A stretch of 51,304 nt of DNA from positions 1 through 51,304 of the forward strand of contig NZ_JANBVH010000034.1 of the NCBI RefSeq assembly GCF_024273235.1. The letters run 5' to 3'. The stretch is from Sphingomonas faeni (GTDB lineage: Bacteria; Pseudomonadota; Alphaproteobacteria; Sphingomonadales; Sphingomonadaceae). A program made the position numbers and the translations under genes. Shown here one piece after another: positions 16,975 through 23,534 of the stretch (position 1 is the stretch's first letter; the number at the start of each line of letters is the position of its first letter). Below the pieces are notes generated by a model. That model did no database searches, was not told the origin of the DNA, and saw only the letters and a program-made list of their open reading frames with translations.

Positions 16975-17856
16975 ATGGCGGGACGGCAGACGGCTACGAT
17001 CGAAGACCAAGCCGACCGCATCGTGCGTCAGCTCGGCGGCAGATGGCAGGGCGACTTCGCCATGTGTCGATGCCCGGCGCACGCCGACGGCACCGCCAGT
17101 CTTTCCGTCCGCGTCGGCGAGCGCGCCGTGTTGTTTCATTGCTTCGCCGGCTGCACGTCCGCTGCGATCATGGCGGGGCTGCGCTCGGGTAAGATCCTTG
17201 CTCCCGTAGACCACGACCCAGGCCAACGGCAGGAAGGCAAGGCCGACCACAACAAGGTCGCGCTCGCTGTTTGGCGGCATGCCGAGCCTTTCGCCGGAAC
17301 GCTGGCCGATCGCTATCTGCGTTCGCGCGCGATCATTCCCAACGGGATCAATGCCCGCTTCGATGCGCGCTGCCAGTTTGGCGCCGGTTCCGCCAAGGCA
17401 TTCGCCCCTGCGCTGATAGTACCGATCGAGGAGGACGCCGGCGTCGTCGCGATCCATCGGACCTTCTTGCGTCCCGATGGGCGCGCCAAGGCCGAGATGG
17501 ACGAGCCGAAATGGATGCTCGGCAACCCCGGCAGCGGCGCGGTCCGGTGGGGCGGCATACCGCTCGACGGCATCTTGCGGCTCGCCGAAGGTGTCGAGGA
17601 CGCCGCGAGCGTGATGAACATGCTGGGCGACGGCTGGTTCGTGTGGCCCGTGTTGGGGATCGAGCGATACCAAGCCGTCGCGATTCCCGAGAGCGTCCAT
17701 ACCGTCGTGATCTACAGCCAGCATGGGGCCGAGGCGGCACGTGCAATCGCTCGCGCCACCCCGCACTTGACGGCCAACGGCCGCCAGCTCGTCAGCAAGC
17801 TGCCGCCCCATGCGGGCGACTGGAACGACCTGCTATGCGAGGTCCGGGCACTATGA
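16975..17856 (+). CDS. Primase-like protein: CHC2-type zinc finger plus altered Toprim domain
   Basis: A protein of 293 residues. GGGAG eight bases before the ATG supports the start. Zinc ligands of a P4/CHC2-type primase finger are at residues 31-60 (CRCPAH and HCFAGC). Residues 85-185 form the linker domain seen in plasmid and phage Toprim primases. The Toprim catalytic Glu is present (LAEGVEDAAS, Glu about 205), but the expected DxD strand motif reads VVIYSQHGAEAA at about 244, so both acidic residues are replaced. This suggests reduced or lost primase catalysis, or a metal-independent DNA-binding role. It is translationally coupled to the SNase gene (ATGA). Confidence 0.8.
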   Translation: MAGRQTATIEDQADRIVRQLGGRWQGDFAMCRCPAHADGTASLSVRVGERAVLFHCFAGCTSAAIMAGLRSGKILAPVDHDPGQRQEGKADHNKVALAVWRHAEPFAGTLADRYLRSRAIIPNGINARFDARCQFGAGSAKAFAPALIVPIEEDAGVVAIHRTFLRPDGRAKAEMDEPKWMLGNPGSGAVRWGGIPLDGILRLAEGVEDAASVMNMLGDGWFVWPVLGIERYQAVAIPESVHTVVIYSQHGAEAARAIARATPHLTANGRQLVSKLPPHAGDWNDLLCEVRAL

Positions 17857-18452
17857 AGCTCTTTCCCGGAGCGACGCCGTTTCAACGCTGGATGATGGGC
17901 GCGACGTTCGTCATCGTCGCAGTCTATTCGATTGCGCAGAACAAGGAGTCGATCGTCGAGGCGTCACAGACGAGGCTTACGTCGCCGAGTCCAAGAATTA
18001 TCGATGGCGATACGGTCGACTTCACGAACGGACGGGTGAGGATCGTTGGGATCGATGCGCCCGACGACGACCTGCCGGTGCTGAAGAAGCTGTCGAGCGA
18101 TGCATTGCGGGGTCTGTCATCGCGCGATGGTGGAATGGACTGTTCAGTGTCGATGTTCGACTACGCGTTGCGGCGTGAGAACCAGTGCCGGACAAACCCA
18201 AAAAGCTACGGGCGGCTTAACCTCGCGTGCCGTTTTCCAGCCAATAAGGCCAGTGTCGGCGCGTCGATGGTCGCGCAAGGGTATGCGGTCGATTACCGGG
18301 TATATTCAGGCGGTGCCTATGTCGATTTGATGCGTAAGGCGGCAGCACAACGAGTTGGACTTTGGGGCGTCGACTATGAGGGGATGCGTCAGCTTGCGAT
18401 CCGACAGGCGCAGGTGCCGGAAGGGTGCAGCACAGGGACGATCAAGCGGTAA
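17853..18452 (+). CDS. Membrane-anchored thermonuclease (SNase)-like protein
   Basis: A protein of 199 residues with a hydrophobic N-terminal segment (about 13-29) likely to serve as signal or anchor. The SNase fold starts with IIDGDTVDFTNGRVRIVGIDAPD at about 49-71. The conserved Arg of the first motif (VRIVGIDAP) and the YGRLNLAC motif with the second Arg are present. The position of the catalytic Glu, expected after DTP/DAP, carries Asp. A Cys-containing insert (about 105-125) interrupts the fold. Plasmid-borne members of this family are common near primase or transfer genes; the role here is not known. Confidence 0.82.
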   Translation: MKLFPGATPFQRWMMGATFVIVAVYSIAQNKESIVEASQTRLTSPSPRIIDGDTVDFTNGRVRIVGIDAPDDDLPVLKKLSSDALRGLSSRDGGMDCSVSMFDYALRRENQCRTNPKSYGRLNLACRFPANKASVGASMVAQGYAVDYRVYSGGAYVDLMRKAAAQRVGLWGVDYEGMRQLAIRQAQVPEGCSTGTIKR

Positions 18453-18596
18453 TGGGGGCCTGCCTCCGGCCCGCGCTCTACTCCGCGCCGCAAGCGCGGC
18501 GCTCCGCGGAACCCCGCGAACGGGTTTCCGCCCATAGGGGTGACGATCGACTAGGCTGGCAAGGACCGCCCTTGCGGCCGGACGCTATCTGCTCGG

Positions 18597-18938
18597 ATGG
18601 GCGGGCCGATGCTTGAACCCGGCTCCTCGGCTGCGGTCAGGCTGGGCCATTGGGGTCTTGCCGTCTCCCTCGTGATTGGCGCCGTCCTCGTGGGGCGCGT
18701 CATCCGCAAATTCCCTTACCTGCTCCCCAACCGCCTGCCCGGCCTTGTCCTCTACGAGTTGGGGCCTAGCCTTGTCCTCGCGCTCGCGATCGGGGCGGCT
18801 GTCATCATCACGCGCGGTAGCAGTCCTCGCTTCGGCATCCCCGCTCGGTTCGCGCTGTTCGCGCTCACCGCGCTGCTGGCGGGCACCGTCACGCTCGCGA
18901 TCGAGTATCGCGACGCTCTTCAAGGCCAATGGTTCTGA
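18597..18938 (+). CDS. Small membrane protein of unknown function
   Basis: A protein of 113 residues with three hydrophobic segments (about 17-35, 50-70 and 80-98), a short N-terminus and a C-terminus ending GQWF. No family is recognised. No clear ribosome-binding site precedes the ATG; an in-frame ATG at 18609 is possible. It follows the SNase gene after 144 GC-rich bases with a self-complementary segment (around 18484-18520). Confidence 0.55.
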   Translation: MGGPMLEPGSSAAVRLGHWGLAVSLVIGAVLVGRVIRKFPYLLPNRLPGLVLYELGPSLVLALAIGAAVIITRGSSPRFGIPARFALFALTALLAGTVTLAIEYRDALQGQWF

Positions 18939-18950
18939 CGTCCGTGGAGG

Positions 18951-18966
18951 TGTGCCACGTGGCACA
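18951..18966. promoter_or_regulatory. parS-like palindrome, copy 3
   Basis: A perfect 16-bp palindrome TGTGCCACGTGGCACA lies between the small membrane protein gene and the nuclease gene, 45 bases before the latter's ATG. A GGAGG stretch adjoins it on the left. It could be both a ParB site and an operator for the nuclease gene. Confidence 0.7.
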
Positions 18967-19011
18967 GCGCCGCGCGTACACAGCACGATCATCCTGGGCT
19001 ATGATAACCCG

Positions 19012-19986
19012 ATGAAATGGAAACCTCGCAATCTGCGCGAGCTGGGCCAGATGGTGGTGGGAGACGTTCCGCATTTCCATCGGCGCTCCAGCAAATACAT
19101 CACCGAATTCTTCGAGGACTGCGACCTGGAGTTTGTCCATCGCGGCGAAACCCGGCCGACCTGGGCGGCAGAGCGGATCGAGGAGATCCTTGCGATGCCG
19201 CACGCGTCCGCCACAGCCATGCCCGACGCCTTTGTGCGGATGATCCAACGGTTGCTCGACAGGGGGGAGGTGGTTGATGACGATGCCGAGCGCAGCTTGG
19301 CACTCACAGCCCTGAACATCACGCTTGCTCGCGAGGGCTGGGAGGCTTTCTACGACGATCATGGCCTCGCGCAGATCAAGCACATCGCGACCAACACCAT
19401 AGCGCAGATGGCGAATCCTCACCGCCCCTTCACACCGTCAGAGCTGGAGCGGCGTGACCAACTCCTCGCCTTTCTCGGGCGATGCTCCGAGGACGACCTA
19501 ATCGAGGACGTTTTGCTACCGCTTTTCCGGCAGCTCGGCTTTCACCGGATCACCGCCGCCGGACACAAGGACAAGGCGCTGGAATACGGCAAGGACGTGT
19601 GGATGAAGTACACGTTGCCGACTCTCCACGTTCTCTATTTCGGCATCCAGGCCAAAAAGGGAAAGCTCGATTCCTCCGGCGTCAGCACCAGCAATGTCGC
19701 CGAGATCCACAACCAGATCACGATGATGCTGGGGCACGAAATTTTTGATCCGGAGCTAAGTCGCCGCGTTCTGGTCGATCACGCATTCATCGTCGCCGGA
19801 GGCGAGATCACCAAGCAAGCGCGCAACTGGATCGGGAACAAGCTCGACGCGAGCAAGCGGTCCCAGGTTATGTTCATGGACCGCGACGACATCCTCAACC
19901 TGTTCATCGTCAACAATTTGCCGTTACCCAAGGGTGCGCTTCCCGCGGCATCGCCGTGGGATCTGGACGATGACGTTCCGTTCTGA
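19012..19986 (+). CDS. PD-(D/E)XK-like nuclease, possible abortive-infection type
   Basis: A protein of 324 residues. The N-terminal half is helical with ALTALNITLAREGWEAFYDDHG (about 97-118), which recalls the N-terminal helical domain of AbiJ-like proteins (recalled, weak). The C-terminal half has a restriction-nuclease signature: Glu166 in IEDVLLPLF, then EYGKDVWM with Asp195 and GIQAKKGKLD with Gln213 and Lys215. This fits E-D-QxK catalysis of Mrr/PD-(D/E)XK families. The tail HEIFDPELSRRVLVDHAFIVAGGEIT looks like a conserved post-nuclease strand. Transcription probably starts in the gap containing the palindrome. No cognate methylase or partner gene is adjacent. A defence or plasmid-competition role is inferred. 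Confidence 0.7.
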   Translation: MKWKPRNLRELGQMVVGDVPHFHRRSSKYITEFFEDCDLEFVHRGETRPTWAAERIEEILAMPHASATAMPDAFVRMIQRLLDRGEVVDDDAERSLALTALNITLAREGWEAFYDDHGLAQIKHIATNTIAQMANPHRPFTPSELERRDQLLAFLGRCSEDDLIEDVLLPLFRQLGFHRITAAGHKDKALEYGKDVWMKYTLPTLHVLYFGIQAKKGKLDSSGVSTSNVAEIHNQITMMLGHEIFDPELSRRVLVDHAFIVAGGEITKQARNWIGNKLDASKRSQVMFMDRDDILNLFIVNNLPLPKGALPAASPWDLDDDVPF

Positions 19987-19994
19987 CCGCCGGA

Positions 19995-20010
19995 CGCGCT
20001 ACGTGGCACA
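19995..20010. promoter_or_regulatory. Degenerate parS-like half palindrome
   Basis: CGCGCTACGTGGCACA matches the plasmid's parS-like 16-mer at 13 of 16 positions, with the right half intact and the left half changed. It lies directly after the nuclease stop codon. It may be a decayed or weak site. Confidence 0.35.
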
Positions 20011-20031
20011 AGGGTATAGCGCAGATAAACC

Positions 20032-20065
20032 AAAGGCCGCCCTTTTGGGGCGGCCTCGGCCTTTT
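20032..20065. terminator. Rho-independent terminator after the nuclease gene
   Basis: A 9-bp GC stem AGGCCGCCC/GGGCGGCCT with a five-base loop at 20034-20056, followed by CGGCCTTTT. The AAAGGCCG at the start can also pair with that CGGCCTTT, giving a competing stem. It ends the plus-strand nuclease transcript. Confidence 0.75.
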
Positions 20066-20206
20066 AGTTCCCTTTCGGGAAACGGACACTCCCCAGGGGG
20101 AGGCCGCGAGTGCTCTCCATGTAGAAACCTGCCGATTAAGATTCAACTAAAATCTGACTCCCCCGGGCGGCGCTCACGCCGCGGGGGTGGCCAAAGGCAC
20201 CGCCCC

Positions 20207-20620
20207 CTACACTGCCGCCGGGGGCGCAGCGGGGACCGGCAGCCATGCCAGGACCAACCGCAGCATGTCGTCGAACTCCGCCTCGGGCATACGCATGATA
20301 CCGCCCTTGTCGGGCACCAGCCTGCTCACCGCGACCGTGGACATCTTGTCGCAGATCGCGAAGGCGGCCCGCCCGTCGATCGTGGTCTGCAGCGGGAACG
20401 CCCACTTGTTGCCCGGCTGCGCCTGCGTCGAACATGGGACCACTGTCACCGCACCATGCAGCGTGTTCCTGTACGATAGAACGATCACGGGGCGGCGCTT
20501 CCAGAACTCCGGAAGCTGCGCATCCTGCGGAAAGTCGCACCAGTAGAGCTGCCGGATCTTCGGCGCTCCGGTGAGGCGTGGCGCCACTTTAGGCGGTGCC
20601 TCTTGGATATGCGCGTTCAT
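20207..20620 (-). CDS. PemK/MazF-family toxin-like protein
   Basis: A protein of 137 residues. LYWCDFPQDAQLPEFWKRRPVIVLS followed by GAVTVVPCST and WAFPLQ are the typical core of PemK/MazF-type proteins (a W/F-x-x-F-P-x-xx-x-K-x-RP-V-I-V strand and V-V-P-x-S/T). ICDKMSTVAVSRL near residue 90 is the usual third motif. These proteins are mRNA interferases by family. The Pro/Ala-rich ends are not part of the fold. The start overlaps by one base (TGATG) the stop of the HTH protein gene, so both come from one message. The partner is an HTH protein rather than a classical MazE or PemI. Confidence 0.82.
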   Translation of the reverse strand: MNAHIQEAPPKVAPRLTGAPKIRQLYWCDFPQDAQLPEFWKRRPVIVLSYRNTLHGAVTVVPCSTQAQPGNKWAFPLQTTIDGRAAFAICDKMSTVAVSRLVPDKGGIMRMPEAEFDDMLRLVLAWLPVPAAPPAAV

Positions 20621-21102
20621 CAGGTCTCGTCCTTGACGAGGCGCAGCTTGGGGGCCCCACGCCGGTTCTGACGAACCTTGGCGATCTCGGTCTTCTCCTT
20701 GATCTCCTCCAGCTTCTCGTCGGCGAACGGCTTGGCCGCTTTAATCAGTCCATCGAGATGATAGATGTTGGTCCGGCTGCCGACCTCGGTCCGCCGTTCC
20801 TCGCGACGAATGTAGCCGGCCGCTTCCAGCGACGCGATATGCTTCTGGATCGTTCGCGGATGGACATTCATCGCTTTCGCCATCGTGTTCTTCGATGGGT
20901 AAGGCTTTCCTTCCGCCGTCCACCACTTGCTCGCAAGATATACGACGATGTTGAGATCAAGCGGCTCGAGCCCAAGCTGCCGCTGGTTCTCGATGATGAC
21001 GCTCGGCAATGCGGTCCAACCCGCATCCATCAGCGGCTTGGTCCACTTCTTTTCATTCGTTCGCAGATCAGAGCTGCTATCAGTTTGCGTCTTGGCCGCC
21101 AT
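20620..21102 (-). CDS. Winged-helix HTH protein coupled to the PemK/MazF-like toxin
   Basis: A protein of 160 residues from the ATG at 21102, chosen for AAGGA eight bases upstream; an in-frame extension to 21153 lacks such a site. The middle (LDLNIVVYLASKWW, PSKNTMAKAMNVHPRTIQKHIASLEAAGYIRREER at about 50-105) is a winged helix-turn-helix as in replication-initiator C-domains or GntR/MarR-like regulators. The C-terminus is a charged helix (DEKLEEIKEKTEIAKVRQ). In the coupled arrangement it is a candidate antitoxin or operon repressor, which would be unusual for this toxin family. It could instead be an independent plasmid replication or control factor. Confidence 0.7.
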   Translation of the reverse strand: MAAKTQTDSSSDLRTNEKKWTKPLMDAGWTALPSVIIENQRQLGLEPLDLNIVVYLASKWWTAEGKPYPSKNTMAKAMNVHPRTIQKHIASLEAAGYIRREERRTEVGSRTNIYHLDGLIKAAKPFADEKLEEIKEKTEIAKVRQNRRGAPKLRLVKDET

Positions 21103-21246
21103 GGAGCTAATCCTTTCTCCAGCGGATATGCTCCTCGCGCCACAAGCGTTCAAGTTTGAGGGGGAGCCCTTAGCGCCGCCCCGGCAGGGCCGAAGCGCCG
21201 CCCCCCGGCTAGCCCCCTACGGCTTGGGCGGGAGCCGCAGGGGGCC

Positions 21247-21270
21247 GACAAAGTATAGGACAAAGTATAG
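21247..21270 (-). promoter_or_regulatory. Perfect tandem 12-bp repeat with TATACT boxes upstream of the HTH-toxin genes
   Basis: GACAAAGTATAG occurs twice head to tail. On the minus strand each copy contains TATACT, which resembles a -10 element, reading toward the HTH and toxin genes (start 145 bases downstream). Two adjacent -10-like boxes in a perfect direct repeat look like an autoregulated promoter/operator. The rest of 21103-21364 has no gene. Confidence 0.5.
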
Positions 21271-21364
21271 CCAGTCCCCATGTAGACCCCGCACAGTGCA
21301 TATCCCGTGGCGTATCAACCGAGTAACCGAAGGGGGGCGGCGCAACGGCCTCCCCCTCCCCGTC

Positions 21365-21640
21365 TCAGGCAAACGCTTCGTCGGCGGGGTTGCCGTCACG
21401 ACTCTCGACGATCAGCGCGACGGTATCCTCCCGGTCGCGCGGATTGAACACCCGACCGACCACGGTCCAAATCGATCGGTTTTGCGGATCGTGCCTGTCG
21501 AGGCCTTGAAGCACTCCAGGGTTCAGGATGATGTCGCCGATCGCGGGCACCTGGCCGGCGAACTGCGCGAGATCATATTCTTCCTGCCCGTCAAAAATTT
21601 TGCCCGCAGGATCACGATGCAGGATGCGAATGCTGGTCAC
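21365..21640 (-). CDS. Small conserved-looking protein of unknown function
   Basis: A protein of 91 residues from a GTG at 21640 with GGAGC nine bases before it. A longer reading to 21844 enters a repeat region with abnormal composition and is rejected. The sequence (TSIRILHRDPAGKIFDGQEEYDLAQFAGQVPAIGD split by Pro/Gly turns, then WTVVGRVFNPRDREDTVALIVE) looks like a small all-beta fold. No known family is recognised. The gene is monocistronic and divergent from the ArdC-like gene. Confidence 0.6.
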   Translation of the reverse strand: MTSIRILHRDPAGKIFDGQEEYDLAQFAGQVPAIGDIILNPGVLQGLDRHDPQNRSIWTVVGRVFNPRDREDTVALIVESRDGNPADEAFA

Positions 21641-21803
21641 GTGCTGAAAGCTCCATCTCGGCGCTGATGCCAAATCATTCTCTGCAGATCGTCTATATCG
21701 AGCGCGCTGCCAAGAGTGTGTCGGGCAGCGCGTGAGGACGCGCTTGAGGCGCGACGCTCGTCCGTTGGCGCCGGAGCCCTCCCCCGGAGGCCCACTGCGC
21801 GAG

Positions 21804-21981
21804 GGAACACCAAGGGCGGCTGCCCTTTCGTTCCCGAACGACAATCAGACCACCCGTGTAATCCGCCAAGCGCGGCACCCGACGCCCTATAGGCGTCGGC
21901 CGCGCTAGGGCGGCTCGCCCGCGCCAGTGGTCAGATTCTCGCCCTCCCTCCCCATCCCGTTCCTCGCCGGAAAGGCAGAGC
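21804..21981 (+). repeat. Shared leader repeat, copy A (before the ArdC-like gene)
   Basis: About 178 bp nearly identical to 39400-39570. Both copies run from GAACACCAAGGGCG to the CCTCGCCGGAA block and end about 45 bases before a start codon. Conserved pieces are CCCTTTCGTTCCCGAACGA, TAATCCGCCAAG, CCGCGCTAGGGCGGCTCGCC and ATTCTCGCCCTCCCTCC. It contains short stems (GGGCG/CGCCC and, in this copy, GACGCC/GGCGTC). It probably carries a common promoter and 5' untranslated leader. No coding sense is seen in either strand. Confidence 0.75.
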
Positions 21982-22029
21982 CGGTTGCTGTTGCGACCGG
22001 CTTTCAGCCTCAAAGGAAAGGACAAAATC

Positions 22030-22947
22030 ATGGGACGGATCACCGACAACCGAGCCGACGTCTATCAGGAAATCACCGATCAGATGATCGCCATGATTGA
22101 GGCTGGCACCCGGCCTTGGTCGAAATCGTGGAACGGGAGCACCGCGCCGAATATCCCGCTCCGCTTCACCGGGGTTCCCTATCGTGGCATCAACGTCCTG
22201 ACCCTGTGGGTTGCGGCGATGACGAAGGGCTATGCCGCCCCCCATTGGCTGACCTTCAAGCAGGCCATCGCGCTCGGCGGATGCGTCCGCAAGGGCGAGA
22301 AAGGGTCCGTCGTCGTTTATGCTAACCGGATCGAACGGGTCGAGGAGAACAAGGCTGGCGAGGAGGTCAAGCGCGGTATTCCCTTCCTGAAACGCTATAC
22401 GGTTTTCAACGCCGAGCAGATCGACGGCATCGAGGCGAAATACCCCGCTCCCGCGCCGATCATCACCGCCACCAACCCCGACGAGCGGGACGCCGAGCTG
22501 GATGCGCTTTTCGGTCGCGTGCCCGTCACCCTTCGCCACCACGGTTCGCAGCCCTATTATCAGCCGAGCGGCGATTACGTCACCATGCCCGAGTTTGCGG
22601 ACTTCCACACCAGCGACGATTACTATTCGACCTTGGCGCACGAACTGACCCACGCGACCGGCCACGTCGATCGCCTTGCCCGTCCGTCGCTCATTTCGAC
22701 CAAGCGCGAGGACTATGCCCGCGAGGAATTGGTTGCCGAGCTAGGGGCCGCGTTCATTAGCGGCGCGATCGGCATCAAGCTCCACGATCGCGAGGACCAT
22801 GCTGCCTATCTGGCGAACTGGCTCCAAACCCTCCGCAGCGACAAGCGGGCGATCTTCGCCGCCGCGACGCAGGCGCAGGCCGCCGCCGATTGGCTTTTGA
22901 GCAGCATGGCGATCGAGACCGCCTCGCAGATGGAGGAGGCCGCATGA
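22030..22947 (+). CDS. ardC: ArdC-like antirestriction protein (ssDNA-binding domain plus zincin-like metallopeptidase)
   Basis: A protein of 305 residues; AAGGA before the ATG at 22030 supports the start. The N-terminal ArdC domain (about 4-130) has VYQEITDQMIAMIEAGTRPW and the conserved PYRGINVLTLW segment. The C-terminal domain has the HExxH zinc site in HELTHATGH (204-212) with a following EELVAELGAAF that supplies the third ligand. ArdC proteins bind single-stranded DNA and protect incoming plasmids from restriction. The gene's strong leader (21804-21981) and position suit early expression after conjugative entry, which is an inference. Confidence 0.9.
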   Translation: MGRITDNRADVYQEITDQMIAMIEAGTRPWSKSWNGSTAPNIPLRFTGVPYRGINVLTLWVAAMTKGYAAPHWLTFKQAIALGGCVRKGEKGSVVVYANRIERVEENKAGEEVKRGIPFLKRYTVFNAEQIDGIEAKYPAPAPIITATNPDERDAELDALFGRVPVTLRHHGSQPYYQPSGDYVTMPEFADFHTSDDYYSTLAHELTHATGHVDRLARPSLISTKREDYAREELVAELGAAFISGAIGIKLHDREDHAAYLANWLQTLRSDKRAIFAAATQAQAAADWLLSSMAIETASQMEEAA

Positions 22948-23178
22948 CCTGATCGAGCGCGGCCGCAGTGCCGCGCTCCCATCACTTTCGAAGAATCGAC
23001 CCAAGAGCAAGAATCTGACGAAGATCGAACTTAGCTGGCACGACGAGAATTAGGGTCCGTTTATGCCGTCGCCGCTTCCGTAATTATGCGGGCACGTTCG
23101 ATTGGAGCGAACGCTTCCACACCGACTAGCCCGAAATCGCGCGCCGCTCACCCGCCGAGCGGGGGAACGGCGCAACTG

Positions 23179-23448
23179 TCACCAGTATTTCGAGATTGCG
23201 CGAAACTCCTCGACCGCGACCCTTGTCCCCTCCCCCTCTTCGGCGTGAACAAGGCAATGATCGATATGGTCGTTGATGAGCGCACGCTTGGCGCTGGCAA
23301 TGGCGTTCTCGACCGCCTGTAGCTGCTGCGCAATATCGACGCAGGGCCGCTCGCCCTCGATCATGCCGACGATGCTGCGCAGATGCCCAGCGGCGCGGTT
23401 AAGACGTTTGATGATCGCCGGGTGACTGGTGTGAGCGTTGTGCGCCAT
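23179..23448 (-). CDS. RcnR-like nickel/cobalt-responsive repressor (CsoR/RcnR family)
   Basis: A protein of 89 residues, all helical. Family text HPAIIKRLNRAAGHLRSIVGMIE and CVDIAQQLQAVENAIASAKR is clear. Metal ligands of the RcnR type appear present: His3, Cys36, His61 and His64, as against the Cys-His-Cys set of CsoR. By family it represses efflux genes until Ni(II) or Co(II) binds. It is divergent from an NreB-like exporter with a G-tract operator between them. Confidence 0.87.
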   Translation of the reverse strand: MAHNAHTSHPAIIKRLNRAAGHLRSIVGMIEGERPCVDIAQQLQAVENAIASAKRALINDHIDHCLVHAEEGEGTRVAVEEFRAISKYW

Positions 23449-23484
23449 ACTCCTATGTAGGGTCTCACACCCGGTCCTGTCGAG

Positions 23485-23525
23485 TATCCCCCCAGGGGGA
23501 TAGACTCTATCCCCCTGGGGGGATA
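23485..23525. promoter_or_regulatory. G-tract operator: two 18-bp inverted copies forming a 41-bp perfect inverted repeat
   Basis: TATCCCCCCAGGGGGATA (23485-23502) is followed by GACTC and then its exact reverse complement TATCCCCCTGGGGGGATA (23508-23525). RcnR operators are known to contain a G-tract flanked by A/T-rich ends, so this is very probably the binding site of the RcnR-like protein. It lies between the divergent repressor and exporter genes and ends nine bases before the exporter ATG, so it overlaps the exporter's leader. Confidence 0.8.
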
Positions 23526-23534
23526 AGAGGCGCC

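Noticed and set aside
17271..17852. Upstream extension of the SNase-like protein
   Set aside because: The extension is an out-of-frame reading of the primase-like gene, Arg-rich and unnatural; the ATG at 17853 is coupled to the primase stop.
21693..22049. Minus-strand frame opposite the ArdC leader and a similar one at 39269-39682
   Set aside because: Both arise because the same 170-bp leader repeat is open in antisense; composition is Arg/Gly-rich and no ribosome-binding site is present.
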